Below, piece after piece: positions 16,558 to 26,513 of a DNA stretch of 64,000 bases. The translations under genes and the position numbers were made by a program. The stretch spans positions 62,001-126,000 of the forward strand of contig JAEUUP010000044.1 in the NCBI GenBank assembly GCA_016787525.1, given 5' to 3'. The stretch is from Saprospiraceae bacterium. Its GTDB lineage: Bacteria; Bacteroidota; Bacteroidia; Chitinophagales; Saprospiraceae. The number at the start of each line of letters is the position of its first letter. Position 1 is the first letter of the stretch. The notes beneath the pieces were generated by a model that was given only the letters and a program-made list of their open reading frames with translations, did no database searches and was not told the origin of the DNA.

Positions 16558-17886
16558 ATGTCAATAGTCTTACTTATCGGCAGCATTGCCTTTTTGCTTC
16601 TCCTTATCGCCGTTGTTCGGCTCAATGCTTTTGTCGCCCTCATCATCACAGCCCTCACAGTTGGCATACTGAGGGGTATGCCTTTTGCCAAACTTATTGA
16701 GTCTATCCAAAAAGGGATTGGTTCTACTATGGGTAGCCTTGTTATGATAATCGGTTTTGGTGTCATGTTGGGCAGTTTGTTAGCCGATTCGGGTGCAGCT
16801 CAACAGATTTCAAGCAGTTTAATCCGCATTTTTGGGGCAAAACGTGCTAAATGGGCGCTGGTCATCACCAGTTTCACTGTTGGTTTAGCCATGTTCTACA
16901 ACGCTGGTTTCGTGATTCTCATTCCGCTTGTTTTTTCGGTGGCAGCCGCAACCGAACTTCCGCTTGTTTATCTTGGCATAGCGATGGCATCAGGCTTATC
17001 GGTCACACATGGCTACCTACCGCCTCATCCTGGACCGACTGCGATTGCTGTATTATTTAAAGCTGATATGGGCAAAACTCTGGTCTATGGCATTCCAATT
17101 GCGATAGTCGCTATTCTGATTTCGGGTGTATTGTTTCCTGAATTTTTGAAAAAAATAGTGGCCAATCCTCCACAAGGGTTGGTTGATGTCAAAAATTTGC
17201 CCGAAAATGAACTGCCCTCATTCCCCCTCAGTATGACCATCGCTTTATCTCCTGTTCTACTAATGGCAGCCGCAACGATTGGTGAGTTTGCCTTACCAAA
17301 GGAGAGTTTTACACTTCAAATACTCAAATTCGTAGGCGATGCATCTATCTCCATGCTTATTTCGTTTGGTTTAGCTGTTGTTTTTTTAGGCATTTTGAGA
17401 GGGAGAAAAATGGTGGATATCACCGAAAAAACAGCCGCTTCAATCACTGCTACCACCATGATTTTGATGATTGTGGCAGCAGGTGGTGCATTCAAGCAGG
17501 TTTTGCAAGATAGTGGCATAGGCAATGACATTGCTGCTATTTTTAAGGATCTACCGCTGTCACCTTTGGTTTTAGCTTGGTTGATTGCCACCATCATTCG
17601 TATCACCATTGGGTCTGCGACAGTCGCAGGCTTAACGGCTGCTGGCATCATTCAACCTTTGATGAATGACCCCTCAGTAGCAGCAACAATTTCACCTGAA
17701 TTGATGGTTTTGAGTGTCGGTGCAGGTAGTTTGATGTGTAGTCACGTCAATGATACAGGCTTCTGGATGTTTAAAGAATATTTTGGGTTGAGCCTAAAGG
17801 ATACTTTCAAAACTTGGACTATTATGGAAACTATTGTGGGCATTGTGGGTTTAATAGGAGTTGTGATTTTAGATTGGATCGTGTAA
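16558..17886 (+). CDS. GntP-family permease (gluconate/sugar-acid symporter)
   Basis: The 442-residue polytopic membrane protein is strongly hydrophobic throughout, consistent with about 12 helices. The GntP hallmarks are visible: MFYNAGFVILIPLVF near residue 115, SVTHGYLPPHPGPTA near 149, GSATVAGLTAAGIIQP near 350 and SLMCSHVNDTGFWMFKEYFG near 396. The family moves gluconate or related organic acids with protons. The substrate is not readable, and no kinase or dehydratase lies beside it. Three 10-mer copies are read as LRG, PLS and PSV, two of them within or beside membrane helices. Confidence 0.92.
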   Translation: MSIVLLIGSIAFLLLLIAVVRLNAFVALIITALTVGILRGMPFAKLIESIQKGIGSTMGSLVMIIGFGVMLGSLLADSGAAQQISSSLIRIFGAKRAKWALVITSFTVGLAMFYNAGFVILIPLVFSVAAATELPLVYLGIAMASGLSVTHGYLPPHPGPTAIAVLFKADMGKTLVYGIPIAIVAILISGVLFPEFLKKIVANPPQGLVDVKNLPENELPSFPLSMTIALSPVLLMAAATIGEFALPKESFTLQILKFVGDASISMLISFGLAVVFLGILRGRKMVDITEKTAASITATTMILMIVAAGGAFKQVLQDSGIGNDIAAIFKDLPLSPLVLAWLIATIIRITIGSATVAGLTAAGIIQPLMNDPSVAATISPELMVLSVGAGSLMCSHVNDTGFWMFKEYFGLSLKDTFKTWTIMETIVGIVGLIGVVILDWIV

Positions 17887-17959
17887 TCACATTTGCGAAA
17901 TTTTGAAAATTTTATAAATGCGTGTCTAATGTTTTTAAACAAATGATTATCAAATTTTT

Positions 17960-18889
17960 ATGACGTTTCATGCCAACGGCAAACTCTTACTGACAGCTGA
18001 ATATTTTGTACTCGACGGTGCAACGGCTCTCGCTTTGCCAACAAAACGAGGGCAGTCTTTGACTATTGCCTCCTCCCTCGATGCTTCTGACACTCATTTG
18101 TTGTGGCGTTCAAAAGGCGTGGATAAAGCTGTTTGGTTTGAAGGCACGATGAATTTAGACACTCTGTCTTTTGAACGATTTGACGGCGAAAAAGCCATTT
18201 GTGCGGGTTTGGAAAAGATTTTTAAAACCGTTCACACCTTGAATCCCGATTTTTGGGCTGCTCAAAAAGGCATTTTAGCCGAATCACAACTCGAATTTCC
18301 ACGCAATTGGGGTTTGGGGTCGAGTTCTACCTTGATTTCACTGTTTGCACAATGGACAAAAGTGGATGCTTTTGCACTCAGCGATGGAACTTTTGGCGGC
18401 TCGGGCTACGATATTGCTTGTGCAGGTGCATCAAAACCAATTTTTTACATGCGGAAAAATGGGCAACCCAACTTTACAACGGTTGATTTCAATCCGCCTT
18501 TTGCCGAAAATTTATATTTTGTTTTTTTGAACCAAAAACAAAACTCACGCGAAGGCATTGCCCGCTATCGCGAAAAAGCACAAAACCTACCCCCTCAGTA
18601 TTTCGACGATATATCAATGCTGACGCAGGCTTTTTATCAAGCACAAACACTCGAAACGTTTGAGCAACTGATTCGTGACCATGAAAACAAGGTCGCTTCT
18701 GTTGTCGAATTGCCACGCGCTAAGTCTTTGTATTTCAATGATTTTTGGGGCGAGATAAAATCTTTAGGTGCGTGGGGTGGCGACTTTGTCTTAGCCACCA
18801 GCCCCCGTCCTTTTGACGCTACAAAACAATATTTTGAAAAAAAAGGCTTTACAACTATTTTACCATACCGCAGCATGATTCAGTTATAA
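17960..18889 (+). CDS. GYDIA-type GHMP kinase
   Basis: The 309-residue protein belongs to the GHMP small-molecule kinase fold. Seen are an N-terminal NGKLLLTAEYFVLDGATALA, the ATP-binding loop WGLGSSSTLISL near residue 117 and the Bacteroidota-specific GGSGYDIACAGA near 152 that names the GYDIA family. A mevalonate-pathway-like phosphorylation is likely from the fold; the substrate is unknown. A 10-mer encodes LPPQYFD. The 3' end overlaps the convergent lipoprotein gene by six bases. Confidence 0.85.
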   Translation: MTFHANGKLLLTAEYFVLDGATALALPTKRGQSLTIASSLDASDTHLLWRSKGVDKAVWFEGTMNLDTLSFERFDGEKAICAGLEKIFKTVHTLNPDFWAAQKGILAESQLEFPRNWGLGSSSTLISLFAQWTKVDAFALSDGTFGGSGYDIACAGASKPIFYMRKNGQPNFTTVDFNPPFAENLYFVFLNQKQNSREGIARYREKAQNLPPQYFDDISMLTQAFYQAQTLETFEQLIRDHENKVASVVELPRAKSLYFNDFWGEIKSLGAWGGDFVLATSPRPFDATKQYFEKKGFTTILPYRSMIQL

Positions 18890-19804
18890 ACCCAATTCTT
18901 GTCTCAAAAATGCGCTTTTGTTGTCATGTTTTGCCCAATAATCGCTCATCATAGTCTTTTTCAAAGTGGCTTTGCTCATCACTTTATCGCCGTCAAATTC
19001 CGTAAAAGCCAAGATTTTGTAGGGCGATTGTGCTTCAAAAACCACTTCCAAGCGGCGTTTGGATTCATAAACAAGATGGCATACCTTAGTTTGGCTGTCC
19101 TTCTCTTTTATTTCGATGGTCGCATTCATGCCCTCGATGGGTTTGTGGCGAATGCGTGTATAAGTCAAATTGGGAATGACTTTAACCATACCTGTGGACA
19201 AACTCGCAGGATTGATGCGCAAACGTGTAAAAATTTCATCTTCCAAAAGCACCCCCTCAGTATCGGGTGACTTATCTCCTTCGGTTTCAAAATAAGAATA
19301 TTGGTGCGTTGCATATTTATTGCCCGCCACCCAATTGAGTTGCGAAAATACATGCCCACACCAATCTTGAACGGTCGTATTGGATTTCAGTGAGTGCGGA
19401 TAGGTGTTGATGTCCACGGGTGTGAAAAGGCTGGTCATCATCGAATAGTCGTAAATGCCTGTGTTGAAACGATAGAGTGCATTCAATTTCAGCACTGGAA
19501 CGTTATCATCGCCTACTTTTTGAGCATCGTCGAGTTTGACTTGTTTCGATTTTGAAAAAGGTTCAGTGACAAAAACAAAGACCGCATAGCCTTTGCGAGG
19601 CTCGTCGTAGCGATTGATTTCGTAGTCGTAGCTTGTCAGTTCTGCTTTGCCTGCGTACCAATATGAATTAAAATCGGTGTTTGGCATAAAGGGAACGGTC
19701 GTTTTATCAGTTTGAGCGGTTGTTTTCGGCACTTTTGCAGGTTGGTCGCAAGCTATAAAAGCTACCATAAAAAGGGTAATTGTAAAAAAAGTGTATTTTT
19801 TCAT
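18884..19804 (-). CDS. Conserved Bacteroidota lipoprotein (often labelled Maf without basis)
   Basis: The 306-residue protein has a lipoprotein signal (FMVAFIACDQ, Cys about 19). The conserved body includes FNSYWYAGKAELTSYDYEIN, KGYAVFVFVTEPF, RFNTGIYDYSMMTSLF and VQDWCGHVFSQLNW. I recall relatives across Flavobacteriia and other Bacteroidota that carry a septum-inhibitor Maf label in databases. No Maf pyrophosphatase motif is present here, so that label should not be used. Function is unknown; an envelope location is expected. The coding region contains one 10-mer (DTEGVLL). Confidence 0.75.
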   Translation of the reverse strand: MKKYTFFTITLFMVAFIACDQPAKVPKTTAQTDKTTVPFMPNTDFNSYWYAGKAELTSYDYEINRYDEPRKGYAVFVFVTEPFSKSKQVKLDDAQKVGDDNVPVLKLNALYRFNTGIYDYSMMTSLFTPVDINTYPHSLKSNTTVQDWCGHVFSQLNWVAGNKYATHQYSYFETEGDKSPDTEGVLLEDEIFTRLRINPASLSTGMVKVIPNLTYTRIRHKPIEGMNATIEIKEKDSQTKVCHLVYESKRRLEVVFEAQSPYKILAFTEFDGDKVMSKATLKKTMMSDYWAKHDNKSAFLRQELGL

Positions 19805-20698
19805 AAATATTTTTTTTAAAAATATAAAACAAATAGGTTTTTATTCAGAACTGTAAAAGGATGAAAAAATGATTTTTAGAAATTAGCATAAAAAATAGAT
19901 AGTGTAAAAAAATACTAAGTACCTTTTTCAAGTTCCGAAGCACATACTGAGGGGGTGGCGTGCCAAAAAAATTGGGTCTATATTTGCCTAATGAAACGCA
20001 ACTAAGCAATGCGTAACAAATAGGGACGAAAAGAAACAAAGGACTGTTAGACGCAACAACAAACGTTTTTTATTAAAACGAAATAAAAAACAAAGAAACT
20101 TAGGACAAAGAATGAATCGTAGTGTTGAGAAAACAAACGAAAATTTTACTGAACTGATTTTCAGCAATTTTACAATTTTTAAAGCATACTTACAAAATTA
20201 ACTGATTAATAATCCTATGACTTAAAACTTTTACAACTTCCAATTGCCGAAGCCTGTACAAATTTTGGCTTTGTGCATCTCAAAGACAGTAGGTCATTTT
20301 GATTCAAACGAGTCTTACAATTTTTTCATTGAATCATTTTAACCTGTATTACAATGTGTCGCATTTACTGCCTTTAACACAGCTCATTATGTTTTTATCT
20401 TGATGTGTAATCAAGATAAAAACTAAAATTACTTCATTGTGATACCACAATGTAAGAAAGTATTGTTTTGCTTAAATCGCATACAAACAGTAAGCAAACA
20501 ATGTAAACAATAAATCATAAATAATTGATAATCAATAACCAAACTTACATCATTTAGTATTTTTAAATTAAGCATAACAACAAATTATTACTAAGCATTG
20601 GAGATTCAAACGACGAAACGAAAATGGTCATAAGCAGACTATGAAAGTTCATTAACCAAAACGACAACTTTTATTTTTTTTACCAAAACCGATTTTCC
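19805..20698. other. Long AT-rich intergenic leader region
   Basis: Almost 900 bp lie between a minus-strand lipoprotein gene and the plus-strand giant T9SS gene. It holds one 10-mer (19945), two adjacent hairpins (20391-20452) and AT-rich sequence. I see no credible ORF, tRNA or origin repeats. Its length and the hairpins suggest a regulated promoter/5' leader of the adhesin gene. Confidence 0.6.
20391..20452 (+). promoter_or_regulatory. Tandem hairpins upstream of the giant T9SS gene
   Basis: A perfect 14-bp stem (20391-20404 with 20410-20423, loop GTGTA) is followed by a 7-bp stem CATTGTG/CACAATG (20435-20441 and 20446-20452). There is no following T run, so either a protein-binding palindrome or an untranslated RNA structure is possible. 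Confidence 0.4.
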
Positions 20699-23600
20699 AT
20701 GCAACCGATTTTACAAGCATTTTTACGTAAAATTACTGTTTTTTCCGTATTTTGCTTAGTGGGGCAAACCCCTCAGTATGCAAATGCACAAGCCTGTACA
20801 ACCATATATCGTGTTTGGACAGATTGTGACGCAGACGGGCAACAAGGCACGTTTGAAAATGGCTTAGCCAATGTGACTGTGACGCTTTACAATGCAAATT
20901 GTGTGCAGCTTCAACAAGTGACGACCAACAATCAGGGCTATTACACATTGGCGAATTTCGCTGCTAACACAATGTATTATATTGTTTTTGGCAACGGACA
21001 ATTTGCAAATGGTGTGCTGAATGTGAATGGCAAAAGCCACAACCTGTCTCCTGCCAATGTTGGCACAGAGTTAACTGACTCCGATGCTCAAATAGGTAGT
21101 AGTGCAGTACCTTCATGTGCCAGCGGAAAACCTTATATCCAATTTACGACTAATGCTTCAGGTTGTGCGAACGGTCTTTTGGACGCAGGTTTTGCCAAAC
21201 TTGATTTTCAAGTTGACAATATTGCTCTAACGCATGAAACCTGTGGTGGTGATCGCAATGGAAGAATTGCGATAAGTTTATCAAACGTGGAAGGCGGCTA
21301 CTCGACTACCATTACGGGTAGTACGCCTATGGCGAACGTGACTTCGTACAGTAACCTTGCGGCTGGCACTTATGATGTTGAAATTAGGTCTAATTCTCCT
21401 GTTTGCAACACATTTTACAAAACAACTGTGACCATCAATGCAGGTCCGACGATAGCACCTCCGACTGTGACAGACGATATGGTGTGTCGGTATGAGGTAA
21501 CACCCATGAATGGCGGTTTGAAAGCAAACTGCCCACCTTGCCCGACAGGGGGAACACCTACTGTAACGTGGTGGACAGCCCAAACGGGTGGTATAAAAGT
21601 CTATACAGGTGCAACGTTTGATCCTGTTGCACAAAACTGGGTCAATACATCTTTGGCAGGTACAGCGACCTTTTGGGCACAATGCGAGTGTAATGGTTGT
21701 TCAAGTCCACGTGTAAGAGGCAATTTTGTCATCAAACCACGACCTAATCCAATTATTACAGGAGAAGAATTTCCATGTCCTGGCTCAACACAGACTTATA
21801 CTACCCTCTCAGTAGCTGGCAACACTTATACATGGTCACTACCTGATGGTGGTGGTACAATTGTGGCGCGAAACAATAATAGTATCACAGTTGCTTGGAC
21901 GAGTCCAGCAGGTACAGGAGCTTACAGAGTTCGTGTGGTCGAATCAAGTCCAGCTAATTGCTCAGAGCAAAAAGAACTATCTGTCTGGATGTTAAACACA
22001 CAGTTATCTTGTGTTGAAAGTGTAAATGCAACTGTTTCTGATAATTGTAAATTTGAGCTATCGGGTAGCACACTATTTGGTTCACGCTATAATGGCGCAC
22101 ACCGATATACTTATCAGTTGAAAACCATTGAAGGTTTTATACTTGAACAAGGTGTCGGTAGTGCTATCGTAGACGGTACGAGTATCACAGGAAACTCTTA
22201 TTTGTATATTGGCAAACAACTAATCTATGCAGTAACAGAACCATGTAGTGGCAACACATGTTGGGGAACAATTAATTTTGAAGATAAAACAGCGCCAACA
22301 ATAACATGCCCTGTAGATATTACCATCTCTTGCTCACAAACAGTTGAAGGTCAAACACCTCCACTTGTAGTGACGGGAAGTCCGACAGTAGTTGATTGTT
22401 CTAAAACAAATACAAACTACACCGATGTTGTGCGCGAAACAAGTTGTTTGCAGCCTTTTACGGGTTTACCTAATGATTTGGCTGCCATCAAAACAGCTGT
22501 TTTCCCGACAACAGGCGATGTTATCAAGATAATATTGCGCACGTTCATCGTCAGAGATGTTTATGATAATTCAACAACGTGTTCTCAATACATTTTTGTC
22601 AGAAAAAATCGCATTGACAATGTGATTTGTCCAACAGACTTTGAATTGGATTGTCGAAACTATACAGATGCCACGTCCATTGACCCCTCAGTAACAGGCA
22701 TGCCGATTATGGACATTGATGGTGATTTGAACACCACTTATGACCGCACTGTCGCTGGGTTAGGCACTTGTAAAATGGATGTGTCATACTCTGACCAAAA
22801 ATTTGCGCTGTGTTCTAATAGTTTCAAAATCATTAGAACATGGACAATTTTTGACCCTTGTGCAGTCAACAACCCACAAACCATACCTGACGAGCGCATA
22901 AAAGTATGCTCTCAAACTATCTTGGTTTCGGACAAAACGGCCCCCTCAGTAACAGCGGCGTTTACACAATACTATATTGACAACAATAGTACACTCACTC
23001 GCGATACAACTGTTACATTCGACGGCTACATTGATTTGAACAACAATTCAAGTGCGGGAACAATACAAGATGTGTGGGCTTTGGGTTACAATACAACTTG
23101 TGGTGGCAAAACGCAATTGACCTTCCGAATGAAAGATGAGGGTTGTACACGCACTCAAGTCAATATCCGAAGCAATGACTCAAGAGCGCGTATGGCAAAC
23201 GGTTATCCTCGATTCGATAGCAACACTGGCGAAACAATAGCCGTTTTTGACATCAATTACTTAGATTTAGGTGACTACGATGTAACTTTTACTGTTTCTG
23301 ATGAATGTGGCTTCATGAGTGCGAAAAAGACCTTTCGCATCAAAATACGAGACAATGTCAGACCAAATGTGGTTTGCAAAACATATACACAAGTTTCATT
23401 GACAAATACGGGTGCAGTTCGAGCTTATTTTCAATCATTCAACAATGTCTCCACCGACAACTGTGGTATCGAAAAAATAGAAGTGCGTCGCATGTCAAAT
23501 TGTCAAAATCCTGCAGATACGGTGTTTAAACCTTATGTGGATTTCAACTGTTGCGATGTCAATACTTCAGTACAGGTTGTTCTACGCGTTTGGGATGCCC

Positions 23601-26269
23601 ATGGTAACTACAACGAGTGTATGGTTATCGCTTACGTGGATGATAAAATAAAACCCACTTGTACTATAGTGCCCAATAAAACGATTTCGTGTACGGACTA
23701 TATATTCAGAAGCACATTGGATTTTGGGAAACCGCAATTTTGGGACAATTGTGGTATTGTGGACACAGTTTACACAGAAATTGAACAAGTGGACAATTGC
23801 AAAGTAGGTACTTTGCTCCGAAAATGGGTGATTACTGATGGCGGTGGCTTAAAAGATAGTTGCCAACAACTGATTACGATACGCAGCAAAAGCGATTTTA
23901 CAGTTGACTTTCCAGATGATGTTGTGGTCAATTGTTTCGCTTCTGTCTTGACACGTGAACAAGCTAAAACGGCTCTATTGAGCAACAGCCCCGATAAAGA
24001 CGGGCATATTGTCAATAACGGTTGTGGTGTTTTAGCTGTTGAAGTTGAAGATGATACGCTAACAGCAACACCCGATGCTTGTTACAAAATATTGAGAAAA
24101 TTCACAGTTATAGATTGGTGCAAATACAATCCTAATAACTACGATAAAAGTACGAGTTGTTACGGTTTGCCAGTTTGTGGCGATGTGCATAGCAACAGCA
24201 ATTGGGCGACACAAAATCTACCTTCTTGGCAGCATTTGAATCGTCCTGGGTGTACCAACCCATACGAACGCCGTTTCCGCGATGCTGATGAGTTAGGTGG
24301 TACAACCGCACCGTTCAATCCGTATGCTTTTTCAGACGGGATTATATGTTTCACGCAAGTCATCAAAGTTGTGGACAATATCGCCCCTCAATTTATTGAT
24401 TGTAAAGACACATTAGTCAGAAGCTTTGCCTCTCTGGGTTGTGTGGACGATGTAAAAATAACTGTGACTGCCAATGACTTATGCGCTGCAGGACGTGCAA
24501 CCAACACCGATTACTTAGTGTACCGTTGGGCAATTGTGGACAGCGCAACCAATCAAACCCTAAAAGTAGGGTATGGAAATACGGTTTTTGAACCGTTTGA
24601 ATACAATCGCAATTATCGTATAGTGTGGTCAGTGGAAGACCGTTGTGGCAACAGAACATATTGCACTCAAAAAGTAAAAGTCATTGATGTAAAAGCACCC
24701 GCTATTTTGTGTAAAAATATCAATGCTGAATTGATGCGTGATGCTGTTCATGGCGGCTCTGTTCAAGCTTGGGCAACAGATTTTATGGTCTCATCGCTAC
24801 AAGACAATTGCACACCGAGCAGCTATTTAGTTCAAAAATTGGTTATTGAGAAAGATTCTGCAAGTTCTGGACACTACCCCTCAGTAGGAACAACGGTTTT
24901 GACCTTTACTTGTCAAGAAGCTGGGCGAGCGATACCTGTTCGACTGTGGACAATAGACCAAGCTGGCAACGAAAACTACTGTTTGGCACGCATCAATGTT
25001 CAAGACAACTTAAATTTCTGTAATAATGCGGCTATCAGTGCCGTCAACGGGTCTATTAAGACAGAAGGGGGTGAAAACATTGCAGGTGTCACCGTTTCTG
25101 CCAGTTTAAATGGTGAAACAGTGAGTTCGGGTAGCACAAATGCGCTCGGTATCTACACCATCAGCAATTTGATACGTGGTGCCAACTACACCATCCGCGC
25201 CAATCGAGACGATTTGCCACTCAATGGTGTCACGACATTCGACTTAGCGATGATGTCTCGGCACATTTTAGGTTCGACACCCCTCAGTACACCGTACAAA
25301 ATCATTGCGGCTGACATAAATAGAGATGGTGAAGTCAACGCATTAGATCTATTGTTTGCGCGCCGAATGATATTGCGTTTGGTATCTTCTTTCCCTAATA
25401 ATACGTCCTCGTGGCGATTCGTGGATAAGCGATACAATTTTGAAGACGCAACCGATCCTTTAGCAGAAGATTTTCCAGAAGTGGTTATCTTCAACAATAT
25501 GCCACTTGCTGCGCAAGCTGAGTTTGTAGGTCTGAAAGTGGGCGATGTAAGTGGCAATGCTTGGGTCGGCTCTTCATCAGCTGAGCCTGCAACGACCACA
25601 CGAGGCAATCGTAAAGCATTGCTATTCACTGCTGACGATATAGATATGGTAGCTGGAAAAGAATACGCCATCACTTTCAGCAGTGATGATTTCAATGTTC
25701 AAGCTTTCCAGTTCACACTCAATCATACTGAGGGAGTCGAAATTGTACAAATTGAGAAAGGGCAATTGACAGATTTGACAGAAAACAACTTCGGACGCTT
25801 CAAAACGGCATTGACAATGAGTTGGAATGGTCGTTTTAAAGGTAAACTAGACAATGTGTTTTCACTGGTTCTTCGTGCCAAACAAAATATAAAATTGAGT
25901 GAAGCCCTCACAATAGGGTCAAACTTGACAAAAGCAGAAGCATACGATAGCGCAGGCGATGAGATGGATATAAAATTGATTATCAGTGGTTTGAATACTG
26001 AGGGGGGTAATTTTGCCCTCTATCAAAACGAACCAAATCCATTTGACAATCAAACAAAAATTGCATTCCATCTGCCGACGGAGTCTCAGGCAAAATTGAC
26101 AATTTACGATGCCGCAGGGCGTGTGTTGAATACGATAGAACGAAAATTCGCCAAAGGGTACAACGAAATCCGCTTGACAAAAGAAGATTTGCAAACCACA
26201 GGCATTCTCTACTATCGTCTCGATACACCGACTCATTCGGCGACGAAAAAGATGATTATAATTCCATGA
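20699..26269 (+). CDS. Giant T9SS-secreted surface protein with SdrD-B-like, HYR-like and dockerin-like domains
   Basis: The 1856-residue protein has a signal peptide (residues 1-31, cleavage near ANAQA) and a SdrD B-like domain (about 35-140, RVWTDCDADGQQGTFENGLA). A long Cys-rich middle repeats a D-x-x-x-P junction (EDKTAPTITC, RDNVRPNVVC, DDKIKPTCTI, DNIAPQFIDC, DVKAPAILC) typical of HYR-like Ig modules. It is followed by a carboxypeptidase-regulatory-like fold (about 1449-1500) and a dockerin-like pair with the calcium loop DINRDGEVNALD near 1540. A type A sorting domain (about 1774-1856, NEPNPFDNQTKIAFHLP) targets it to the T9SS. Adhesion or matrix function is inferred. It contains seven exact copies of the 10-mer, one of them in the signal peptide. 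Confidence 0.88.
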   Translation: MQPILQAFLRKITVFSVFCLVGQTPQYANAQACTTIYRVWTDCDADGQQGTFENGLANVTVTLYNANCVQLQQVTTNNQGYYTLANFAANTMYYIVFGNGQFANGVLNVNGKSHNLSPANVGTELTDSDAQIGSSAVPSCASGKPYIQFTTNASGCANGLLDAGFAKLDFQVDNIALTHETCGGDRNGRIAISLSNVEGGYSTTITGSTPMANVTSYSNLAAGTYDVEIRSNSPVCNTFYKTTVTINAGPTIAPPTVTDDMVCRYEVTPMNGGLKANCPPCPTGGTPTVTWWTAQTGGIKVYTGATFDPVAQNWVNTSLAGTATFWAQCECNGCSSPRVRGNFVIKPRPNPIITGEEFPCPGSTQTYTTLSVAGNTYTWSLPDGGGTIVARNNNSITVAWTSPAGTGAYRVRVVESSPANCSEQKELSVWMLNTQLSCVESVNATVSDNCKFELSGSTLFGSRYNGAHRYTYQLKTIEGFILEQGVGSAIVDGTSITGNSYLYIGKQLIYAVTEPCSGNTCWGTINFEDKTAPTITCPVDITISCSQTVEGQTPPLVVTGSPTVVDCSKTNTNYTDVVRETSCLQPFTGLPNDLAAIKTAVFPTTGDVIKIILRTFIVRDVYDNSTTCSQYIFVRKNRIDNVICPTDFELDCRNYTDATSIDPSVTGMPIMDIDGDLNTTYDRTVAGLGTCKMDVSYSDQKFALCSNSFKIIRTWTIFDPCAVNNPQTIPDERIKVCSQTILVSDKTAPSVTAAFTQYYIDNNSTLTRDTTVTFDGYIDLNNNSSAGTIQDVWALGYNTTCGGKTQLTFRMKDEGCTRTQVNIRSNDSRARMANGYPRFDSNTGETIAVFDINYLDLGDYDVTFTVSDECGFMSAKKTFRIKIRDNVRPNVVCKTYTQVSLTNTGAVRAYFQSFNNVSTDNCGIEKIEVRRMSNCQNPADTVFKPYVDFNCCDVNTSVQVVLRVWDAHGNYNECMVIAYVDDKIKPTCTIVPNKTISCTDYIFRSTLDFGKPQFWDNCGIVDTVYTEIEQVDNCKVGTLLRKWVITDGGGLKDSCQQLITIRSKSDFTVDFPDDVVVNCFASVLTREQAKTALLSNSPDKDGHIVNNGCGVLAVEVEDDTLTATPDACYKILRKFTVIDWCKYNPNNYDKSTSCYGLPVCGDVHSNSNWATQNLPSWQHLNRPGCTNPYERRFRDADELGGTTAPFNPYAFSDGIICFTQVIKVVDNIAPQFIDCKDTLVRSFASLGCVDDVKITVTANDLCAAGRATNTDYLVYRWAIVDSATNQTLKVGYGNTVFEPFEYNRNYRIVWSVEDRCGNRTYCTQKVKVIDVKAPAILCKNINAELMRDAVHGGSVQAWATDFMVSSLQDNCTPSSYLVQKLVIEKDSASSGHYPSVGTTVLTFTCQEAGRAIPVRLWTIDQAGNENYCLARINVQDNLNFCNNAAISAVNGSIKTEGGENIAGVTVSASLNGETVSSGSTNALGIYTISNLIRGANYTIRANRDDLPLNGVTTFDLAMMSRHILGSTPLSTPYKIIAADINRDGEVNALDLLFARRMILRLVSSFPNNTSSWRFVDKRYNFEDATDPLAEDFPEVVIFNNMPLAAQAEFVGLKVGDVSGNAWVGSSSAEPATTTRGNRKALLFTADDIDMVAGKEYAITFSSDDFNVQAFQFTLNHTEGVEIVQIEKGQLTDLTENNFGRFKTALTMSWNGRFKGKLDNVFSLVLRAKQNIKLSEALTIGSNLTKAEAYDSAGDEMDIKLIISGLNTEGGNFALYQNEPNPFDNQTKIAFHLPTESQAKLTIYDAAGRVLNTIERKFAKGYNEIRLTKEDLQTTGILYYRLDTPTHSATKKMIIIP

Positions 26270-26282
26270 TTTTAAAATTTAG

Positions 26283-26324
26283 GTATGAGGCGATGGCTTG
26301 TCCTTGAGTTTATCGCCCTCATAC
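26283..26324 (+). terminator. Hairpin after the giant T9SS gene
   Basis: GTATGAGGCGAT (26283-26294) pairs with ATCGCCCTCATAC (26312-26324) with one bulged base. It begins 14 bp after the stop at 26269. The following run is T/A mixed, so it may be a weak first terminator ahead of the one at 26384. Confidence 0.5.
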
Positions 26325-26383
26325 TTAAAAACCGAAATCAAATTAAAGATATCGTTTTGAGTTTTAGATCGGTTTTTTTGATG

Positions 26384-26418
26384 AAGTCTCGTGCCTATTT
26401 AGGTGCGGGACTTTTTTT
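26384..26418 (+). terminator. Rho-independent terminator
   Basis: A 13-bp helix with three G-U wobbles (26384-26396 with 26401-26413, loop ATTT) is followed by a T run to 26418. It ends the transcript of the giant T9SS gene. Confidence 0.8.
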
Positions 26419-26461
26419 ATAGAACGAGGTTAATCTTAAATCATAATAGAGCCAAAAGCAA

Positions 26462-26490
26462 AAAGCGACCCCTCAGTAAGGAGTCGCTTT
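26462..26490 (-). terminator. hemD terminator with the 10-mer as its loop
   Basis: AAAGCGAC (26462-26469) pairs with GTCGCTTT (26483-26490). The loop is CCCTCAGTAAGGA, so the 10-mer at 26469 begins in the last stem base and fills the loop. It lies 24 bp past the hemD stop, with a T-rich tract on the minus strand. Confidence 0.7.
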
Positions 26491-26513
26491 CTGGCTATTC
26501 AAATACTTTAAAC

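Noticed and set aside
19805-20698. Replication origin in the long AT-rich intergenic region
   Set aside because: No DnaA-box cluster, no dnaA or gidA neighbour; AT richness alone is not evidence.
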